Assembly: GCA_044221445.1 (NCBI GenBank)
Contig: JBGAPF010000001.1
Coordinates: 186,001 to 250,000, forward strand
From: JBDHTS01 sp044221445
GTDB lineage: Bacteria; Pseudomonadota; Alphaproteobacteria; Micavibrionales; Micavibrionaceae
Length of the DNA: 64,000 nt
Direction of reading: 5' to 3'
The position numbers and the translations under genes were made by a program. The notes beneath the pieces are model-generated. The model saw only the letters and a list, made by a program, of their open reading frames with translations, did not search any database and was not told the DNA's origin. The first letter of the stretch is position 1. Each line of letters begins with the position of its first letter. Of this stretch, positions 36,101 through 48,100 are shown piece by piece.

Positions 36101-39100
36101 GGCCGGGCGCTGCACATCCGTGCCGCGCGGGAACAGGATGGCGTTGGTGCCCGCGACTTCGAGCGTGGCGGACGGCGTGGTCGTGCCGATACCGACGGGG
36201 CCGTCCTTGGTAAAATTGACCAGCAGTCCGTCTGTCTGCTCGAACAACAGCCCGGATACGGAAACGTAGGACAGGTTGCCGGAGGTGATGTTATAAGTCC
36301 TGCCCCCGCTGCCCGTGGATTTCAGGCTGAGGCGCGCCTGGCCCGACGTGCCGGAATCATGTTCGACCAGAACAGTCTGCACCGAACTGGACGTGCCGCC
36401 ATAGACATGAAGCGCCTGGGTGGGCGTGACCGTGCCGAAACCGACATAGCCGTCGGCCAGGGTCAGGCCGTAATGCGCGACGCCGGTGAACGCGCCGTCG
36501 GAGAAGGCCGGATAGATTCTCAGCGCCGTCAGGGCGTCGCTGTTCGCGCTGGCCGTCAGGGTCTGGGAGAGATTGACGCCCCAGGCCGCGCCCGACGCGG
36601 CGGTCATGGCTTTGCCGACCGAAAAAGCGGATCCGGGCGCCGACGTGCCGATTCCGACCTGTCCGTTCGCGGTGATCCGCATGCGCTCGGTCACCGCGTT
36701 TGCGCCGTCCGCCGTAGTGTTGAACGTGAGGGCGCCAGGCATGTCGTCCGCGCCCGGTGTGCCGTCTACCTGGGCGATGATGGCGGCGGCGGGTGTGTTC
36801 AGGTCCGTGCCGTCGGCACCCGTGAACGCGATGCGCCCGATCTGGTCGCCGTCCTGAAGAATGTCATAGGTGCCCGCCGTCGCGCCACGCGAACGGCCGA
36901 GGATGATGCGAGCGGGCTGGGTGGAGACTGTCGTATTGTAGCGGTTAAAGGCCATGGCCGCCGCAGAATTGGTGTCGCTGATCGCGAATTTCTGGGGCGT
37001 GGCGTCCTGGGTCAGAGCTGTGCCGTACCCCAGCAAAAACGCTCCGCCTGTAGTATAGACCAGGTTCGCGCTGGCGCTCATCGCCCCGCCCGAATTGAAC
37101 TGGATGCCGCGATCCGGCGACGCGGCCAGCGAGGCGTTGGTCAGGATGTCCTGCCACGTCCCGGCCTGATACGCCTCGAACCGGTCGTTCACACTATTAT
37201 AGCGCATCATGCCGTTGACGGGCGACGCCGGGCGGTTGCCCGTGCCGCCGCGCGGGAACAGGATCGCGTCCGTGCCCGCGACTTCCAGAGTGGCGGCGGG
37301 CGTTATTGTGTTGATACCGAACGTTACATTATTGGTTGAGCCGCTGAACGTTACGTTTTGTGTCACGCCCGCATTATGCGTTATTTTCATGCCGCTTGTA
37401 GGGTCGAATTGCCAGTTCACGCTTGACGCGTTGACAAGCTTGATCATACCGCCCGCGCCAGCATCGCCAACGCGCAGGATGCCCGCGATGTGCACTTTGT
37501 CCTGCGGCGAAGCCGTGCCGACACCGAGACGCGCGGCTGAAGTATAGACCAAACCGCTGCTCGTCCCGAGAGAACCGCCGGAATTGAACTGGATCTCACG
37601 ATCCCCGCCCGCCGCTGTCGCGCTGCTGCCCGTCGAGATCTGGGTCCAGGAGCCGCTGGTCTGGCAGGCGTAAAACAGGTCGGTCGAACTGTCGTAATAG
37701 ATTGCCCCTTCGGTCGAGGCCGAGCAGGTCTCGCCGCCGTAGGCCATGCGGACCGTGCCGTTGACGTCAAGCCGGGTGGCCGGGGCTGTCGTATTGATTC
37801 CGACCAAGCCGTTGGTGTCGATTCGCATGCGTTCGATATCGCTGCTGGTCGAAAACGACATGAAGCCGCCGGTCGTGGACGCGCCGCGATGGAACCGGAC
37901 ATAGCTGTTGCCGGAACTGGTGCTGATATAGCTGAGGCCCATCGATCCCATGATATCGCCGCTGGCGTTGGTCGTCGCGCCCTTCCGGACGTCGAGGCCG
38001 AAATTGGAGTCGGCGATGGCGCGCCCGAGGACGGCGACACGGGTATTGGCGCTGCCGGCGCTGTTCGTCACCTCGAAGGTCGCTGCCGGGGCGGTCGTGC
38101 CGATGCCCACGCTCCCGCCCTGGAGAATCCTCATCCGTTCCGTCAGCGCCGTATCGGTCGCGTTGGATTTTGTCGAGAACACCAGATAGCCCGTCGAGCC
38201 GCTGGCGCCGTTGGCCGTCATGGGGGCGGAAACGGCGGCATAGGTGCTGACGTCGACGGCAAGGGTCGTTTTGCCGCGGAACGATATTTCGTTGCCCCCG
38301 CTTTGCGTCACCGTATTGCTCTGCAGGCGCAGGTTGGTGTCCAATTGGCCGAGAGTTGTAGATGTGCCGGTTCCATAAACATGCAGAGGCGTTTCGGGTG
38401 ACGCCGTGCCGATGCCGAGATATCCAACGGACGAATAGGTAAACGTCGAAACCGCCCCGAGGCTGCCGCCCGAATTGAACTGGACACCGCGATCCGGCGA
38501 CGCGGCCAGCGAGGCGTTGGTCAGGATGTCCTGCCACGTCCCGGCCTGATACGCCTCGAACCGGTCGTTCACACTATTATAGCGCATCATGCCGTTGACG
38601 GGCGACGAAGGCCGGTTGCCCGTGCCGCCGCGCGGGAACAGGATCGCGTCGGTGCCTGCGACTTCGAGCTGCGCGGATGGAGACGTCGTGCCGATGCCTA
38701 CTCTTCCACTTGCGTCGATACGCATGCGCTCCAGGCTGTTCGTCGACAGGCCAAGCTGGTTCGCCGACGGGCGGAACATGCCGACGTCATTGCCGCCAGT
38801 GAAAGTATAACCCGGTGTGCTGGATGTACCGAAATACGCATAAAAATTACCTGAGGAACCGATCCGGGTAGCGCCCGATGCATAGAGTCCATTCGCAATA
38901 GCCAGAACCCCGCTGGTCGAATTGAACGTCAGTCCCGAACTGGCATAGAGCACACCGTTATTATTCAACTGAATCTGCATGTCTGATCCTGCCGCGCTGG
39001 TGCTGCCCGCCGTCGCGATCTGGGTCCATGCGCCGCTGGTCTGGCAGGCGTAGAAACGGTCCGCCGCGCTGTCGTAATAGATCGAGCCTTCAGTCGAGGC

Positions 39101-42100
39101 CGAGCAGCTTTCGCCGCCATAGGCCATTTTAACGGTGCCGCTGACATCAAGGGCCGTCGCGGGGTTGGTTACGCCCTGCCCGATTTTTCCGGCGAAATAG
39201 TTTCTGTCGGTCGCGCCAAGCTGATATACGCCGTAAGCCGTTGTAACGCCGCCCGTGCCTTTCAGATCTTCCAGGTAAAGGCCATAGCCCGTGCCTATCG
39301 TGCCAGAGCTGGAGAAAGTCGGTGCCTGGGAATAGAAGGCGCGATAGGTAGTTATATTGCCGGTCGACGAACTGCTGCCGAACGCCGTGACGGCATTTCC
39401 ATTGTTGACCGTTCCGGCTCCGCTATTGGCAGCGCTGGCATACAGGCCGTTTAATACCGATAATGAACCGGACGTCATATTGGCTATACCTGCAGCCCTT
39501 GCAGCTAACAAAGTTGAAACTGTGTTGCTGCCCGTGGCTGTCGCGGTAAGTTGTAATGCCCGGGCGCTAGTAGTACCGCCGGAATCCCCATCACCCCTAA
39601 TATCAACTGATATGCCCGGAATGGTAAGACCCGGCGCATAATTTGTCAGGTAGTTATTGGCCGATATTCTGCTTTGTGGATTTGCAGTCCCCACGCCTAG
39701 ATATCCGTTTGTGTTATCCCAGACGAAAACGCTGTTCGCGCCAAGACTGCCGCCGGAGTTGAACTGAACCTGCGCGTTCGATCCCGCCGCGCTGGTGCTG
39801 GCCGCCGTCGCGATCTGGGTCCAGGAGCCGCTGGTCTGGCAGGCGTAGAACCGGTCCGCCGCGCTGTCGTAATAGATCGAGCCTTCAGTCGAGGCCGAGC
39901 AGGTCTCGCCACCGTAAGCGATGCGGAGCGTGCCCTGTGAATCCAGCAGCGTGGCCGGGGCGGTGGTGCCGATGCCGATTTTGCCGGTGGCGTCGATGCG
40001 CATGCGTTCGGCGGTAACTGTTGTGAAGGTCATGAAGCCGCCACCGCCGTTGCTGGCGATATTGAACTGGGACGAGTCCGTGCTGCTGACATAGCCGATC
40101 GCGCCCTGGGGCGAACCATCGGAAGCGCGGGCGAAGGCAATGGACCCCGCAGAACCAGTTGTGCCGATTCTCAACGGTCTGATGTTGTTGGAAGCGGATG
40201 TCGAATAAATATTGGCATACTGGTTGGCCCCAACCTGAACCTCGAACGGGACGTTCGGCGTCGCCGTGCCGAAACCGAACCGTCCGGAACTGGTTAAAAT
40301 GATGCCTGTGCTGCCCGCGCCATAGGTCAGAAGAGTCCCGCCGCCCGCAACGTTCGAGCCGACGCGCAGCATGCTGGGATATGAGCCGTTGGTCGACCCG
40401 CGCCATTGTATGATGCCGGTCGATGTGCCCCCTTCTGAGGTATAGAACCCGGAAAGGCCGCTGGTGTCGTTGTTGTTTGCCAGCATGGCGACCGAACCGA
40501 CGCTCGAACCGCTCGCCACGACATGATAAGCCGGTGACGTCGTGCCGATGCCCAGCGCACCCCCGGATGTAAACACGAAATTGGAACTGGCAGACAGGCT
40601 GCCGCCCGAATTGAACTGAACCCCGCGATCCGGCGACGCCGCCAGCGACGCGTTGGTCAAAATGTCCTGCCACGTCCCAGCCTGATACGCCTCGAACCGG
40701 TCATTCACACTATTATAGCGCATCATCCCGTTGACGGGCGAGGCCGGGCGGTTGCTGGTCTGGCCGATCGGGAACAGGATGGCGTCGGTTCCGGCGACCT
40801 GCAGTCTCGCCAGCGGCGTGCTGGTGCCAATGCCGACATTGCCGGTGAAATTCTTGATGCGCATCATTTCGACCGCGCCGACATTAAAGAACATGTCGCT
40901 GCCCGCCCCGGGCGAGTCAATACAAGTGGAGCGCGAGCCCCTTACACAAAGGCTGTATCCGGAAATCAGGTGGACATTGTTCGCGAGCAGATCATTGGCA
41001 GACAGGGCGTTTAAATAGCCGGTCGAATTAAGGCCCGTCAGCTTGATATTGCCGTTCACCTCCAGCGCCTGGGTCGGCGTTGCCGTACCGATCCCGACAT
41101 AACCGACAGATGTAAACACCAACCCGGAACTGCCCGCCAGGCTGCCGTTGCTGTTATATTGTATATATGTATCCGACCCCGCCGCCGCCGTCAGGCCGCC
41201 GGTGCTGGTCACGATCTTGCGCCAGGCGCTGTTGGCGTAGACTTCGAAGTCGTTGCCGGTGGAGGAATACCGGATCATGCCGTTTTGAGGGCTGGACGGG
41301 CGTTGCGCATCCGTGCCGCGCGGAATGGCCACGGCGCCCGTGCCCGCGACTTCCAGCGTAGCGGCCGGCGCTGTCGTACCTATACCCACACTGCCAGATT
41401 TGGTTATTTGCAGCCGGTTAGCATAAACCGAACTGCCATTGCGTGTATAAAAACTGATAGCAGCATCATCCGTGCCGGTACCACGAGAGAAAACCATAGC
41501 CGCCGCGTTTTGGCCTGGAGCATAATAATTTCGTTCCAGTGCAATTTCCGCTACATCAGCGCTTGCTCCGGCATTATCGGCCTTTAATGTCAGTTTCCGA
41601 TACGTGTTGTTGCCAGCAGCCGAAATAATTGTATCGCCGCTAACCTCCAATTGGGCGGAGGGGCTGGCCGTGCCGATACCGACATTGCCGACAGAACTGT
41701 ACGTAAACGTTGAAACCGCAGCGAGTGCGTTGCCCGAATTGAACTGGATGCCGCGATCCGGCGACGCGGCCAGCGAGGCGTTGGTCAGGATGTCCTGCCA
41801 CGTCCCGGCCTGATACGCCTCGAACCGGTCGTTGACCGAGTTGTACCGCATCATGCCGTTGACGGGGGAGGCCGGGCGGTTGCTGGTCTGGCCGATCGGG
41901 AACAGGATGGCGTCGGTGCCAGCCACCTGCAGTCTCGCCAACGGCGAAGTCGTGCCGATTCCGACATTGCCGACATTGGTAATTATAAACCTGTCATTAT
42001 ATACGCTACTGGTTTTTGTCCGGACAATGAAGGCTCCCAGATTGTCTGTGGCCGCTGTCGCGACCAACGCGTTACGCCATGCAGACGAGACGTAGTTGCT

Positions 42101-45100
42101 GCCAAAAATTGCCATGCCGCCTTTATAGGTGGCCCCTTCATACGCATTCCATTCGCCATAAGATGTATCGTCCGTGAAGGATGTCCGTACTCCCGCCGAA
42201 GCCACGCCCGTTGCCGCGTGAATGTGCATTAACTCGGACGGCGATGTCGTGCCGACGCCGACATTGCCTGACGCCGCAATGGAAAGACGAATCTGGGAAC
42301 CGGTCGTAGCCGTTCCGCTTCTGTTGGCGTTGCCCAGGCTCAAAACGCCGTTGTCTTGTGAAATATAGCCAAATGGCTGACTGCTATCCGCTACGCCGAC
42401 ATCTTCAAGATAAAGCGATGCCGCCGTCGATCCTGACAATCTGGCCTGCTGGGTGGTCGATGTTGAAACGTGAAGCGGAAAACTCGGCGTTGCCGTACCG
42501 ATCCCGACATAACCGACAGATGTAAACACCAGCCCGGAACTGCCCGCCAGGCTGCCGTTGCTGTTATATTGTATATAAGTATCCGATCCCGCCGCCGCCG
42601 TCAGGCCGCCGGTGCTGGTCACGATCTTGCGCCAGGCGCTGTTGGCGTAGACTTCGAAGTCGTTGCCGGTAGAGGAATACCGGATCATGCCGTTTTGAGG
42701 GCTGGACGGGCGTTGCGCATCCGTGCCGCGCGGAATGGCCACGGCGCCCGTGCCCGAAATCTCAAGCTTGGCGACCGGTGTCGATGTGCCGATGCCGATA
42801 TTGCCGCCGGACAGGATGCTTAAACGTCCCGAATTGGCCGTCCTGTCGATAATTTCAAAAGTGTTGGCGTCGTTTTTAAGCGCATAGACGCGCAAGGACC
42901 CTGAATCCGTGATCTGAACCTGATCGCCGCTGCTTCCGGCACTGTAAATATGCAAGGGCGCCGTCGGCGACGCCGTGCCGATGCCGAGATATCCAACGGA
43001 CGAATAGGTAAACGTCGAGACCGCCCCGAGGCTGCCGCCCGAATTGAACTGGACCCCTCGATCCGGCGACGCGGCCAGCGAGGCGTTCGTCAAAATGTCC
43101 TGCCACGTCCCGGCCTGATACGCCTCGAACCGGTCGTTGACGCTGTTGTACCGCATCATCCCGTTGACGGGGGAAGACGGACGGTTGCTGGTCTGGCCGC
43201 GCGGAAACAGGATCGCGTCCGTGCCCGCGACTTCCAGCGTCGCGGCGGGAGTCAAAGTACCTATGCCAATATTGCCGCCCGATGTAACGGTCAGACGCTT
43301 GACATTATTTGTCCGCAGGCTGAATCCATGACCTGTCATGGTGCCGACAAAACCTTCACTGCTGGGACCTGAAGCGCCAAAAACAGTTTCTATATCGTTC
43401 GTAGCGTCGCGCGCTTTAAAGTAAGCATTACCATTGCCGTAGATCGCAACGGTATTCGTACTGTCCGGGACGATCGGAGTATCGGGCACCGCGGATACGA
43501 TGGTCAGTTTGTTACCGGTCGTGCCGCCGGTGCCGATGGTAACATTACCCGCAGAGTTGAACAAAAATCCCGAGCTGGCCGCCAGGGAACCATTGCTATT
43601 GTACTGAATCTGCGTATCCGCCCCCGCCGCGACCGAGCTGGCCCCCGTCGAGATCTGGGTCCAGCTGCCCGCCGTGCCGCAGGCGTAGAAATTGCCGGTC
43701 GCGCTTGAGTAATACATTCCGCCCAGGGTCGAGGCGGAGCAGGATTCACCGCCATACGCCATGCGGATGGTGCCGTTTACATCCAGATGCGTCGCAGGCG
43801 ACGTGTTGTTAATCCCCAACTTTCCCGCAGAACTCAATGTCATGGACTCGACACTTCGCACCCCAAAGCGAATATAAGCTGTTCCTGTGGTGCCAAGGTA
43901 CAAGTCATTATTCGTGATGACGCTGTTCCCATCGAGGAACATCTTGACGTTACCGTTTTCCACGATCGATTGAATGGCGTTCGCCGTATTGATGGCGCCC
44001 CATGATCCGATAGACGAAGACGCCGCCAGGCTTAATATATTTGCAGGCGATGATGTTCCCACACCGATATAACCGTTGGAAGCATAAATCAGGTTGGACG
44101 CGCCTGTCAGATATCCATTGCTGTTGTACTGGACCTGCGTATCCGACCCCGCCGCCGCCGTCAGGCCGCCCGTGCTGGTCACGATCTTGCGCCAGGCGTC
44201 GTTGGCGTAGACTTCGAAATCGTTGCCGGTGGAGCTGTAGCGCATCATGCCGTTGACGGGGCTGCTGGGGCGGGTCGCATCAAGGCCGCGCGGGAACAGG
44301 ATAGCGTCCGCGCCCCCGACATCGAGCCGAGCCAGAGGCGCCGTCGTATTGATGCCGACAAAGCCGTTGTTAAGAAGGGTGATCGTTTCAGCAGGGGTCG
44401 AGGTCGCCGTGAAACCGATGGTCCCACGATAGCTTCCCGTGCCATCCGAACGAAGACGCAGCGATAAAATACTTTGCGGCGTCGTCCAGGTCGACGCCGC
44501 GTTCGTCCCCCGGATCACATCCAGGCCAGCGTTTGCCAGGGCCGTATTCCCGGTATAAACGCGCATGACCGAACCGTTGGTGGCCGTTCCGCTGCTGGTG
44601 ATATCACCGACGAACGCCGTGCCCTGCACTTCCAGCTTGCCCGAAGGCGACGCCGTGCCGATCCCGACATTGCCCGCCGATGTATAGGTAAACGTGGAAA
44701 CCGCCGCCAGCGCGCCGTTGGAATTGAACTGGATTCCCCGGTCGGGCGCTGCAGCGATGGAGGCGTTGGTCAGGATGTCCTGCCACGTCCCGCCTTGATA
44801 CGCCTCGAACCGGTCGTTCACACTATTATAGCGCATCATGCCGTTGACGGGCGAGGCCGGACGGTTGCCGGTGCCGCCACGCGGGAACAGGATCGCGTCC
44901 GTGCCCGCGACTTCCAGCGTAGCCGCGGGGGTAGCCGTGCCGATGCCGACACTGCCGGCATTTTTTATCGAGAAGATCGGCGTGTTGTAATAATCCTCGA
45001 CCGCGACATAATCGCCGGCGCTGATGCCAGATTTTCTCAGCAGGATGCCGGTATAGTTATTGAAATTATTAAAATAGTTATTCGCGCCCTGGCCCGTCGA

Positions 45101-48100
45101 AGTTGTCGCCGGAACGGAGGGCACGCCGAACGCCAGGGTCCCTCCCGTATATCTTGTGTAGGTTCCTGTCAGTTCAAGCCTTGCCGTGGGCGCTGCGGTC
45201 CCGATCCCCACCCTGCCGGTTGAAGTAAAGACAAGTCCTGCGCTGGTGTAAAGAACGCCGTTGCTGTTGTACTGGATCTGCGTATCCGACCCGGCGGCGG
45301 CGAGCGCGCCGCCCGTGCTGGTCACAATCTTGCGCCAGGCGCCGTTGGCGTAGACTTCGAAATCGTTGCCTGTGCTCGAATACCGCATCATGCCATTCGA
45401 GACCAGCGCCGGGCGCTCAGCGTCCGTGCCGCGCGGGAACAGGATCGCGTCCGTACCCGCGACTTCCAGTTTCGCCCCGGGGGTTTTCGTGCCGACGCCA
45501 ACATTGCCGCTGGAGACCGTGGTGCCGGTGCCGTCGATCCCCTGGCTGAAGATCAGGTTGCCGAGCGACATATAGTTGCTGGTGGCCGCCGCCGGCACGT
45601 CGATGTTACGGCCCAGCAGGATGTTGTAATTTCCGGTGGTCAGCGTGCCGCCACTGTTCTGGCCGACGATGGTGTTGCTGGACCCGCCCAGCAGCGCCGC
45701 CGCGGCATTCTGGCCGACGATGGTGTTCAGCGTGCCGGTATCGGCCAGCTGGGCCGCGGACTTGCCGATATAGACGTTATAGTTGCCCGCGTTGGTGTAA
45801 CCCGCATAGGCGCCGATGGCGACGTTCTGCCCGCCGCCCGAACCCAGAACGCCCGCTCCACTGCCGACATAGGTGTTTTCACTGCCGAGCACGTTGAACT
45901 TGCCGGCGGCGCGGCCCAGATAGGTGTTGGTGTGGCCGCTGGTGTTGGAAAAGCCAGCCTCCTCGCCAGCGAACACGTTCCGGATCGCCGCCGACGTCAT
46001 CGCGATGCCCGAATTGCTGCCGAGCGCGATGCTGTGTTTCGTCGTGTAGTCTGCGATCGCATCGCTCAGGTCGTCGATGGCCAGCGCACTGCTCGACCCC
46101 ATCGTCAACTTCTGCCAGGAACCGTTTGCGTAGACGTCGAAATTTTCATCCGTGGTGTTGTAGCGCATCATGCCGTTGACAGGCGACACGGGGCGTGTGC
46201 CGTCGAGGCCGCGCGGAAACAGGATCGCGTCCGTGCCCGCCACTTCGAGCGATGCAGCAGGCGCGGCCGTGCCGATCCCGAGCTGGCCGGACGACGTGTA
46301 GACGAAGCCGGTGGCCGCGCCGAGGATGCCGCCGCTGTTATAGATGACCTGGCGGTTGCCGCCCGGCGCGCCGGTCACGCCGCTGGCGATGTCGGAAGCG
46401 CTGAAGCAGTCATTGCCGTCCTCGTCGCAGAAATTGGTCGCGCCGACGCCGCCCTCGACATCGACGGTCAGGGAGCCGTCGACCGACACTTGGGTCGCCG
46501 ACACGTTCGGGTCGATCACCAGCCGCCCGCCGAACAGCCCCATCGTGTTCGAGTCGGCCAGCGTCACGCCCGCCTGGTCGCCCATGAAGATGCCGAAGGA
46601 GTTCGCGCCGCTGACCACGGCGGGGGTGCTGTTGCTGCCGAGGCCGAGCGCCATACTATATGTATTGGTCGCCGAGACGTTGTTGCCCATGGCGATGCTG
46701 CTCAGGCCGCTGGCCTTGGTGTTGTAGCCGAGGCCAAAACTGTAATCGCCGATGCCAGCGTCGTCCCATTGCGTGCCCGCCACGGCGCCCGCGCGGAACG
46801 CGCCGGTCTCGCTGTCGAACACCATCCGCGTCCCCGCCCCCGAAACCGGCATGCTGGCCGTGCCGCTGTACGAACCCGTGGTGAGGAAATCGCCGTTGAC
46901 GTGGAATTTCGCCAGCGGGTCGTTGGTGCCGACGCCGACATTCTGGGTCGTATAATAAAGACGGCCGTCCACCAGCTTCGTCCAGTAGTTCCCGGCCCCG
47001 CCGCCGCCGCCGCCCGAGGTGCCGATGGTTTCCCAGTTGCCGGTCTGGTCGGAACAGACGAGAAGGACGTCGCCGGAGGAATATGTAATCGCGCCAGTCA
47101 ACGCGCCGCAATTGCCGCCCGGCGTCGCGCCCATCTGGCGCAGGCGGATGACGCCGCCGATGTCGAGGTCCGCGGTCGGCGCGCCGACGAGGGCGATGCC
47201 GATATCGCCCGCCGCGTCGATCTGGATGCGGGAGGTCCCGGCGGTCTGGAGGGTCAGACCGGCGGCACCGTCGCTGAACAGGCCGACACCGCTTCCGATA
47301 CTCCCCGTTTCGAATGAATCGCCCGCCACGCCCCCTGTGGCGATAATATTGCCCGTGGCGGTGGCGTCGCCGGTGACGCCGAGGCCCGCGCTGGTGACGT
47401 TCGCATGCTGGGATCCGCCGACCGTAAATCCGATGCCGCCGCTGACATAATAAAGACCGGTGGTCGACGCGCTGCTGAACGCCAGGCCGGGGTCGCCCGC
47501 CGAGCCCATTTTGATCAGGGCGTCGTCCGAGAATTTCGATACGCCGCCGACATCCAGCGCACCGATCAGGTCGGTATTGCCATCAACGATAAGGTTGCCG
47601 TCGATCTCGGCGTCCGTGCCGACCGACAGCGCCGCGTCGGTGGACAGGTTGCCGGTCACGTCCAGCGTGCCCCCCGCCGTGGCGTTGCCCGTGACGTCGA
47701 GCGTGCCGCCGATATCGGTATTGCCGTCGATGGTCGCGACGCCGCCAACATCCAGCGAACTTCCCACATCCAGGGCGCTGGCCGACAGGGTATTGGTCGT
47801 GTCGTTAAAGGTGAAGGCGGCGGACGCGCCGAACGCACCGCCGTTATTATATTGCACCTGCCCGTCCGTCCCCGCGACAGCATTGGTCGCGCCGGACCCG
47901 CCGACATCCACCCATCCGTCGCCATCCGGCGGGTCGGCGACGTTATCGCCGACTTTGGTATTGTCGCAGATCTGCAGGATCTGGCCGCCGATACCCTTGG
48001 TGCGCAGACTGCCGACATTGCTGGGGGCGCAGGCGCCGGAGTTGGTCTGGTCTGGAAGGAAGAAGCCCGTGGCGTTGGCGAAGTTGAAACTGCCGGCCGT

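Noticed and set aside
30902..37339. Long rightward open frames (435 and 736 codons) antisense to the giant fibre gene
   Set aside because: They lie in the shadow of a repetitive, GC-rich coding gene; their sequences are Arg/Gly/Ala-rich, repeat with the collar and have no ribosome sites or family resemblance.
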